The notes under the pieces are model-generated. The model made no database searches and was not told where the DNA came from. It saw nothing but the letters and a program-made list of their open reading frames with translations. A stretch of DNA of 13,311 bases, from NCBI GenBank assembly GCA_903930515.1, contig CAIYYW010000084.1:1-13311 (forward strand), written 5' to 3'. Position 1 is the first letter of the stretch. Every line of letters begins with the position of its first letter. A program made the translations under genes and the position numbers. This document shows, in pieces, positions 7,852-12,710 of this stretch. This stretch comes from an uncultured delta proteobacterium (GTDB lineage Bacteria > RBG-13-61-14 > DRUE01).

Positions 7852-8724
7852 ATGCCAGAACCCAAGCAATTACTTGCCCCGGCCAAAATAAACCTCCGCT
7901 TGGAAGTCCTGGGCCGGCTCCAGAGCGGATACCATCAGCTCCGTATGTTCAATATCACCATCTCGCTCCACGATTTGATTGAGCTGGAATTCCTTGAGCG
8001 CGGAATCGAAATCCGGACGGATGATCCATCCCTCCCCACCGATCAGCGCAACACCGTGTTCCAAGCCATCGCCTATTTCTCGGCCCGGTTCGGGATCAGG
8101 TTCGGCGTCAAAGTCAAAATCCAAAAGCGGATCCCGGCCGGGGCCGGTTTGGCCGGGGGCAGCTCGGACGCCGCGACCGTGCTTAGGGCTTTGCTGGACC
8201 AATTCGGGTTTTCGCCTGCGGACCTGGACCTGGAAGAGTTGGCCTACCGGGTCGGCGCGGATGTGCCTTACCTGTTGTTCGGGGGACCGGCCTGGGTGGA
8301 AGGGATCGGGGAGAAAGTGGAGCCGGTTCCGGATATTCCCCCCAGGTTTTTCCTGCTCGCCAAGCCCGGGTTCTCAAGCTCCACCCAAGAAGTTTATCAG
8401 TCGCTCCGGCTGGAATCGGATTTGACAATTGAGCCAAAAGAGGTTATCTTGTCATCACTTAAAAAAGGAAAATTCCGGGAGTTTTGCGTGAATCATCTGG
8501 AGTCAACGGTCTTTGCCAGACATCGGGGGATGGAAAAATTAAAGTCGGAATTGATCCGACTGGGGGCCTCAGCCGCGGTGATGAGCGGCTCGGGATCAAC
8601 CTTGGTTGGTATTTTTTCAACTTGGGAACAGGCGGAGCTGGGGGGGAAAGAACTCGGAAAATCTCAACCTGATCTCTGGGTTGATGTAGTAAAGCAAGAT
8701 CAGCCAGGTTCGGCTAGAAAATGA
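7852..8724 (+). CDS. ispE: 4-diphosphocytidyl-2-C-methyl-D-erythritol kinase (IspE)
   Basis: IspE is the GHMP-family kinase that phosphorylates the 2-hydroxyl of CDP-methylerythritol in the MEP pathway for isoprenoid precursors. It is cytoplasmic. The 290-residue product has the N-terminal motif LLAPAKINLRLEVLGRLQSGYH with the substrate Lys at K12. The ATP-binding GHMP motif PAGAGLAGGSSDA spans about residues 95-107, the catalytic Asp is in GADVP (D137), and the C-terminal glycine loop MSGSGSTLVGIF completes the fold. An in-frame TAA at 7837-7839 means ATG 7852 is the most upstream possible ATG start, although no Shine-Dalgarno sequence precedes it. The last 300 bases are about 48% GC, lower than the rest. 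The stop codon lies in the ribosome binding region of spoVG. Confidence 0.97.
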   Translation: MPEPKQLLAPAKINLRLEVLGRLQSGYHQLRMFNITISLHDLIELEFLERGIEIRTDDPSLPTDQRNTVFQAIAYFSARFGIRFGVKVKIQKRIPAGAGLAGGSSDAATVLRALLDQFGFSPADLDLEELAYRVGADVPYLLFGGPAWVEGIGEKVEPVPDIPPRFFLLAKPGFSSSTQEVYQSLRLESDLTIEPKEVILSSLKKGKFREFCVNHLESTVFARHRGMEKLKSELIRLGASAAVMSGSGSTLVGIFSTWEQAELGGKELGKSQPDLWVDVVKQDQPGSARK

Positions 8725-8739
8725 GGAGGTTTAAAGGAG
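8724..8739 (+). promoter_or_regulatory. Double Shine-Dalgarno region of spoVG
   Basis: AGGAGGT (8724-8730) and AAGGAG (8734-8739) both precede the ATG at 8740. The first has useful spacing of about 9-10 bases and begins on the last base of the ispE stop codon. The second abuts the ATG and is too close to serve by itself. This should give strong translation of spoVG. Confidence 0.7.
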
Positions 8740-9084
8740 ATGGAGATCACGGATGTCAAGGTATTTCCGGTTGAAGAGGAGCGGCTGAAGGCTTATATCA
8801 CGATCATCATTGACAATTGCTTTTTGGTCCGTGAGATCAAGGTGATCAATGGCAACTCCGGATTCTTCGTGGCGATGCCCAGCAAGAAAAGGAAGGACGG
8901 CACTTACCGGGACTTGGCGCATCCGATCAACCAGGAAACCCGGGACCGGGTGGAGAAGATGATTATGGACGCCTACTGGAAGCGGATGGAGGAACTAAAG
9001 AAGGAGCCGGAAGCGGCGCCGGCGGTGGAAACCGAGCCGGAGCCGGCCCAGCAACAATTGCCGGAGTCTGAAAATAAAATATAA
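8740..9084 (+). CDS. spoVG: SpoVG family regulatory protein
   Basis: SpoVG is a small nucleic-acid-binding protein first known from Bacillus sporulation but widespread in non-sporulating bacteria, where it acts as a site-specific DNA and RNA binding regulator. The 114-residue product matches over its first 84 or so residues: MEITDVKVFPV at the start, then INGNSGFFVAMPSKKRKDGT (about residues 37-56) and YRDLAHPINQETRDRVE, the defining family block. Residues after about 88 form an acidic, Glu/Pro/Gln-rich tail (EPEAAPAVETEPEPAQQQ) that is longer than in the 97-residue Bacillus subtilis protein and is probably disordered. Presence of spoVG does not imply sporulation. It lies between ispE and the tRNA-Gln-prs unit, as part of an ancient conserved neighbourhood. 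Its 3' end overlaps a candidate promoter. Confidence 0.96.
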   Translation: MEITDVKVFPVEEERLKAYITIIIDNCFLVREIKVINGNSGFFVAMPSKKRKDGTYRDLAHPINQETRDRVEKMIMDAYWKRMEELKKEPEAAPAVETEPEPAQQQLPESENKI

Positions 9085-9085
9085 A
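9058..9085 (+). promoter_or_regulatory. Candidate sigma70-type promoter for the tRNA-Gln-prs unit
   Basis: TTGCCG (9058-9063, 4 of 6 to TTGACA) is separated by 16 bases from TATAAA (9080-9085, 5 of 6 to TATAAT) in the most AT-rich stretch of the window. Transcription would start near 9092, about 18 bases before the tRNA. The -10 box overlaps the spoVG TAA stop. Confidence 0.5.
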
Positions 9086-9109
9086 ATTATCTGAAGGCAA
9101 TCTAAAATT

Positions 9110-9185
9110 TGGGGCGTCGCCAAGTTGGTAAGGCATGGGATTTTGGCTCCCATATTCGTAGGTTCGAATCCTGCCGCCCCAGCCA
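9110..9185 (+). tRNA. tRNA-Gln (anticodon TTG), CCA encoded
   Basis: A complete cloverleaf can be drawn by hand. The acceptor stem TGGGGCG (9110-9116) pairs with CGCCCCA (9175-9181). The D stem is GCC/GGC (9119-9121 with 9132-9134). The anticodon stem TGGGA/TCCCA (9136-9140 with 9148-9152) encloses loop TTTTGGC, giving anticodon TTG at 9143-9145, which reads CAA and CAG. The T stem GTAGG/CCTGC (one G-T pair) encloses TTCGAAT. The discriminator is G9182 and CCA is encoded at 9183-9185. The first base pair is the weak T-A typical of glutamine tRNAs. The prs start lies only 29 bases after the CCA end, so tRNA maturation probably creates the 5' end of the prs message. Confidence 0.97.
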
Positions 9186-9202
9186 GGATTATGATCGGGC
9201 TT

Positions 9203-9208
9203 GGAGGT
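9203..9208 (+). promoter_or_regulatory. Ribosome binding site supporting the GTG start of prs
   Basis: GGAGGT lies 6 bases before GTG 9215. It fixes the start on this GTG, since no ATG of suitable position is available. Confidence 0.8.
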
Positions 9209-9214
9209 TAAACG

Positions 9215-10165
9215 GTGAAAAACAATCTGATCCTTCTGACCGGGAACGCGCATCCGGAGTTGGCGAAGAAGATCGCCAAGAAGATCGGGGCGCCGCTCGG
9301 GGAGTTGGCGGTGTTCAAGTTCGCGGATGACGAGATTTTCTGCAAGATCAACATTAACATCCGCAAGCGGGATGTGTTCATCATCCAGCCCACCTGCCGG
9401 CCGGTCAGCGATAATATTATGGAACTGCTGATCATTATTGACGCCTGCAAACGCGCCAGCACCCGGAGCATCACCGCGGTGGTCCCCTATTACGGCTACA
9501 GCCGGACCGACAAGAAGGATCAGCCGCGCGTGGCGATTACGGCCAAGCTGGTGGCCGACCTGCTTACCGTGGCCGGGGCCAGCCGGATGATCGCGATGGA
9601 CCTCCACGCCGAGGCGATCCAGGGCTTTTTCAATATTCCGGTGGACGCCCTGTATGTGATGCCGATTTTCATCAAATACATCAAAGAGAAAATCGGAACC
9701 GACAACCTGGTGATCGTGTCTCCCGATGCCGGAGGCGCGGCCCGGGTCCGGGCGTACGCCAAGAATCTGGGGCCGGAGGTTGAGATCGCGGTGGTGGACA
9801 AGCGCAGGATCGGCAATACCGGCCGGACCGAGGTCTATAATGTGGTGGGAGACGTCAAGGGCAAAAAAAGTATCCTGATTGATGATATTATAGATACCGC
9901 GGGAAGCATCACCAAGGCTGCCGAGGTTTTGATGGAGCGGGGCGCCTCGGAAGTCCGGGCGATGGCCGCGCACCCGGTTTTGAGTGATCCCGCGATGGAG
10001 CGGCTGGAGCAAAGCCCTTTAAAGGAAGTGCTGGTTACCGATACGATCCCGATTGCGGCGTCGCAGAAGATCAAGAAGATCAAGGTGCTGAGCGTGTCCG
10101 ATCTTCTGGCCGAGGCGATCCGGAGGATTTATTATGGAGAATCCGTGTCTTCTCTTTTTGCGTGA
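9215..10165 (+). CDS. prs: Ribose-phosphate pyrophosphokinase (PRPP synthetase)
   Basis: Prs transfers pyrophosphate from ATP to ribose 5-phosphate, giving PRPP for nucleotide, histidine, tryptophan and NAD synthesis. It is cytoplasmic. The product has 316 residues, the usual family length, and starts at GTG. Visible motifs are LLTGNAHPELAKKIAKKIG at the N-terminus, MDLHAEAIQGFF with catalytic H131, the ribose-phosphate region SPDAGGAARVRAYAKNL from residue 169, the flexible-loop DKRR (195-198) carrying the catalytic Lys and Arg, and the PRPP-binding loop ILIDDIIDTAGS (about 220-231). Some positions differ from the Escherichia coli or Bacillus type: YSRTDKKDQPRVAIT replaces the ARQDRK block, and SPDAGG replaces SPDVGG. 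These look like lineage variants; the catalytic set is intact. It follows the tRNA closely and is 17 bases from rplY. Confidence 0.97.
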   Translation: MKNNLILLTGNAHPELAKKIAKKIGAPLGELAVFKFADDEIFCKININIRKRDVFIIQPTCRPVSDNIMELLIIIDACKRASTRSITAVVPYYGYSRTDKKDQPRVAITAKLVADLLTVAGASRMIAMDLHAEAIQGFFNIPVDALYVMPIFIKYIKEKIGTDNLVIVSPDAGGAARVRAYAKNLGPEVEIAVVDKRRIGNTGRTEVYNVVGDVKGKKSILIDDIIDTAGSITKAAEVLMERGASEVRAMAAHPVLSDPAMERLEQSPLKEVLVTDTIPIAASQKIKKIKVLSVSDLLAEAIRRIYYGESVSSLFA

Positions 10166-10171
10166 ACCAAA

Positions 10172-10178
10172 GGGAGGT
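10172..10178 (+). promoter_or_regulatory. Ribosome binding site deciding the rplY start
   Basis: GGGAGGT ends 4 bases before ATG 10183. An in-frame GTG at 10162 overlaps the prs stop but would place this site inside the gene, so ATG 10183 is preferred; the family N-terminus also fits. Confidence 0.75.
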
Positions 10179-10182
10179 TGAA

Positions 10183-11028
10183 ATGGCAGAACGGGAACTT
10201 TATTTGGAAATGAGAACCGATACCGGGAAGGAATTCGCGGGAAAGATCCGGAGGCAGGGGAAAATTCCCGCGGTCTTTTACGGGCGGGGAAAGCAACCGA
10301 GCGCGGTCCTGGTGGATACCGGGGAGGCCTTGAAAATTCTTCATTCCCGGACCGGGAAAAACACCATCCTCACCGTGAAAAGCGAGGATCAGGAATTGGC
10401 GGGAAGGCGGGCCTTGATCCGGGAAAGCCAGACCGACGCGATCACGGATCAACTGCTCCATATTGACCTGATGGAAGTCGACAAGGATCGGCCGCTCCGG
10501 GTCTCGATTCCGGTGGAGATCACCGGCAAGCCGATCGGGCTGGAAAAGGGCGGAACTTTGGAAGAGCATATTCGGGAAATAGAAATCTTTTCCCTCCCGG
10601 ACGAAATCCCGGAGCAGATTAAGATTGAGGTGTCCCAGTTGGACCTGGGCGACTCGATCCATATCCGCGACCTGAAGCTGGAAAAGTTCAAGGTGCTGGG
10701 CAATCCCAATCTGGCGGTGGTGTCCGTGGTGGCCCCCTCCAAGATTGAGGAAGAGGCTGCGCCAGCCGCGGCGGTTGAAGGCGAGGCGGTTCCGGGCGTT
10801 GAAGGAGAAGCGGTGCCGGGCGCGGAGGCGGGAGCGGAAGCGGGCGCCAAGCCGGGCGAGAAAGGCGCGGCCAAACTGGGCGAGAAAGGCGCGGCCAAGC
10901 CCGGGGAGAAAGTTGTGGCCAAGCCGGGTGAGAAAGCCGGGGCCAAGCCCGGGGAGAAAGCCGGGGCAAAATCCGAAGCCAAAGCTGAGCCGGCCCGGTC
11001 CAAAGGGAAGAAGCCAGCGAAATCGTGA
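10183..11028 (+). CDS. rplY: 50S ribosomal protein L25 (Ctc/TL5 type) with repetitive tail
   Basis: L25 binds 5S rRNA in the large ribosomal subunit; the long form, called Ctc or TL5, has an added C-terminal beta domain. The 281-residue product has the L25 domain at about residues 1-92 (GKIRRQGKIPAVFYGRGK near 21-38, HIDLMEVDKDRPLRVSIPVE near the domain border). The TL5 C-terminal domain follows to about residue 187 (LPDEIPEQIKIEVSQLDLGD, then VVSVVAPSK). The remaining 94 residues are low complexity. They begin IEEEAAPAAA, continue with two copies of VEGEAVPG, then change to lysine-rich units of the type AKPGEKGA, and end with a basic stretch (SKGKKPAKS). Short Glu/Ala tails are common in this family, but the lysine-rich second half is unusual. 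The stop overlaps the pth GTG. Confidence 0.96.
   Translation: MAERELYLEMRTDTGKEFAGKIRRQGKIPAVFYGRGKQPSAVLVDTGEALKILHSRTGKNTILTVKSEDQELAGRRALIRESQTDAITDQLLHIDLMEVDKDRPLRVSIPVEITGKPIGLEKGGTLEEHIREIEIFSLPDEIPEQIKIEVSQLDLGDSIHIRDLKLEKFKVLGNPNLAVVSVVAPSKIEEEAAPAAAVEGEAVPGVEGEAVPGAEAGAEAGAKPGEKGAAKLGEKGAAKPGEKVVAKPGEKAGAKPGEKAGAKSEAKAEPARSKGKKPAKS
10774..10980 (+). repeat. 24-base-period tandem repeat within rplY
   Basis: Eight consecutive 24-base units plus a partial one run from 10774, each coding eight residues. Units 1 and 2 code VEGEAVPG (10774-10797, 10798-10821). Unit 3 is a degenerate acidic AEAGAEAG (10822-10845). Units 4-8 are of the type AKPGEKGA (10846-10869, 10870-10893, 10894-10917, 10918-10941, 10942-10965). 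A partial unit, AKSEAK, follows. Copies differ mostly at synonymous or conservative positions, so the array looks diverged rather than newly expanded. Confidence 0.85.
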
Positions 11029-11591
11029 GATTGATCGCCGGTCTGGGGAATCCCGGGAAGAAGTATCAATATTCCCGGCATAACTTGGGCTTTATGGTGA
11101 TTGACCGTCTGTCCCGGATTCATCAGGCGAAAATCTTCTGGCCCAGGTTCCAGGGGCGAGTGGCCAAAACCAGGATTGAGTCGGAAGATGTGGCTTTATT
11201 GAAACCGCATACTTTTATGAACCTGAGCGGGGAAAGCGTGGCCCAGGCCCTGAATAAATTCCGGCTCAAGCCGGACAAGTTGATCGTGATCCACGACGAC
11301 TTGGACTTGGCGATCGGCCAGATCAAAATCACTTTCGGAGGCGGAAGCGCCGGCCATAACGGGATCGAATCCATCATTGACCGGCTCGGGGTCAAAGAAT
11401 TCCACCGGCTCCGGCTCGGGATCGGGAAGCCGCCAGAAAAAGATGACGCGGTAAGTTTTGTGCTCAGCGAGTTCGGCCCCGGGGAGATGGAGGCGGTTGA
11501 GCGGATGATGGAAAACGCCTGCCAGGCGGTCAGGGTTTTGATCTCCGAGGGACCGGAGCGGGCGCAAAACCTTTTTCATCGGAAGGGCTGA
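11025..11591 (+). CDS. pth: Peptidyl-tRNA hydrolase (Pth)
   Basis: Pth hydrolyses the ester bond of peptidyl-tRNAs that drop off the ribosome, which recycles tRNA and is essential. The 188-residue product has the family start RLIAGLGNPGKKYQYSRHNLG with N9 and catalytic H19. TFMNLSGESV carries N66, VIHDDLDLAIGQIK carries D92 (equivalent to D93 of Escherichia coli), and GGSAGHNGIESI carries N112. All the classic active-site residues are therefore present. The start is a GTG that overlaps the rplY stop codon as GTGA. The best purine run upstream (GGGAAG) is too distant, so initiation probably depends on coupling with rplY. The stop overlaps the ychF ATG as TGATG. Confidence 0.97.
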   Translation: MRLIAGLGNPGKKYQYSRHNLGFMVIDRLSRIHQAKIFWPRFQGRVAKTRIESEDVALLKPHTFMNLSGESVAQALNKFRLKPDKLIVIHDDLDLAIGQIKITFGGGSAGHNGIESIIDRLGVKEFHRLRLGIGKPPEKDDAVSFVLSEFGPGEMEAVERMMENACQAVRVLISEGPERAQNLFHRKG

Positions 11592-12688
11592 TGCCATACT
11601 CGGTGGGAATCGTCGGTCTGACCAATGCCGGAAAGAGCACGGTCTTTTCCGCGCTCACCTCCATCCAGGTTCCCTGCGAGGCCTATCCCTTCTGCACCAT
11701 TGATCCCAACCGGGGAATGGTGGCCGTGCCCGATGAGCGGCTGGAAAAATTAACGGAGTTGATCAAGCCGGAAAAGACCGTCCCGGCCGTGATTGAGTTC
11801 GTGGATATCGCCGGGTTGGTGCGCGGCGCGCACAAGGGCGAGGGCCTGGGCAACCAGTTCCTGGCCGAGATCAGAGCGGTGGACGCGATCGCGGAGGTGA
11901 TCCGCTGTTTTGAAAACCCGGAAGTGTCTCATCCGGACGGATCCCTGGACCCGGTCCGGGACGCCGAGACCATCACCTTCGAGCTGATCCAGAAAGATTT
12001 GGAGACTGCGGAGAAGCGGTTGGAAAAAGCGCAGAAGATGGCCCGGGTGGGGGATAAAACCCTCAAACTGGAAATGGAGTTGTGCCAGAGAATGAAAAAC
12101 GGACTGGAACAGCTTAACCCTTTGGACCGGCTTCAGTTCCACCCGGACGAGGAGCCGCTTTTGAACGAGATCAAGCCCCTGACCTTGAAGAAAAAATTTT
12201 TCATTGCCAACCTGGGGGAAGAGGCGCTGTCTTCTGAAAACCAATCCCTGGTTCGGCTCCGGGATTACGCGGAGAAGCTGGCGGTCAAGGTGGCGCCTTT
12301 TTTCGGCAAGGTGGAATTGGAAGTGCATGAACTGGATAAAAGCGAGCAGGAAATTTTTCTCAAGGGGATGGGGATCGAGCGGTCGGGATTGTCGGAAGTG
12401 ATCCGGGCGGGGAAAGAAGTCCTGGACCTGATCACCTTTTACACCGTGGTGGGGGGCAAGGAACTCAGGAACTGGCTGGTCCCGCGAGGCACCAGCGCGC
12501 CCAAGGCCGCGGGCAAGATCCACACCGATTTTGAGCAGGGATTCATCAAGGCGGAAGTGACCCGGTTTGAAGATTTTATCAAGGTCGGCGGAGAAGCGGG
12601 GGCGCGCAAGGAGGGTTTGGCGCGGGTTGAAGGAAAGGAATATCTGGTGCAGGATGGAGACATTATCCATTTCCGGTTCAAGGTTTGA
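11591..12688 (+). CDS. ychF: Redox-regulated ATPase YchF (OLA1 family)
   Basis: YchF is an Obg-related P-loop protein that prefers ATP to GTP, binds ribosomes and is linked to stress and redox responses. The 365-residue product has the full architecture. The P-loop is VGLTNAGKST (9-17 core). Switch II follows as FVDIAGLVRGAHKGEGLGNQFL (about 70-90). A coiled-coil insertion spans about 130-200 (LIQKDLETAEKRLEKAQKMA). The NxxE specificity motif is NLGE, starting at N207, in place of the usual GTPase NKxD. A C-terminal TGS domain follows (LRNWLVPRGTSAPKAAGKIH near 295-315, then GFIKAEV). The P-loop residues T11 and A13 replace the common P and V of the family's LPNVGKST. The gene overlaps the pth stop by one base, and a GGAAGGG lies just upstream. 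Confidence 0.97.
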   Translation: MPYSVGIVGLTNAGKSTVFSALTSIQVPCEAYPFCTIDPNRGMVAVPDERLEKLTELIKPEKTVPAVIEFVDIAGLVRGAHKGEGLGNQFLAEIRAVDAIAEVIRCFENPEVSHPDGSLDPVRDAETITFELIQKDLETAEKRLEKAQKMARVGDKTLKLEMELCQRMKNGLEQLNPLDRLQFHPDEEPLLNEIKPLTLKKKFFIANLGEEALSSENQSLVRLRDYAEKLAVKVAPFFGKVELEVHELDKSEQEIFLKGMGIERSGLSEVIRAGKEVLDLITFYTVVGGKELRNWLVPRGTSAPKAAGKIHTDFEQGFIKAEVTRFEDFIKVGGEAGARKEGLARVEGKEYLVQDGDIIHFRFKV

Positions 12689-12710
12689 AATGAATTGAGG
12701 TTGCGGGTCA

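Noticed and set aside
8963-10012. Long antisense frame opposite the tRNA and prs
   Set aside because: It runs through a clear tRNA gene and a conserved enzyme, and has no domain or ribosome binding site that I can see.
10774-10980. Possible CRISPR-like or VNTR non-coding array
   Set aside because: Units are contiguous with no unique spacers, keep the reading frame and continue the L25 protein, so this is a coding repeat.
10745-11083. Alternative-frame arginine/proline-rich reading frame over the rplY repeat
   Set aside because: It arises because the 24-base repeat stays open in other frames. The rplY frame continues a conserved domain and ends precisely on the pth start.
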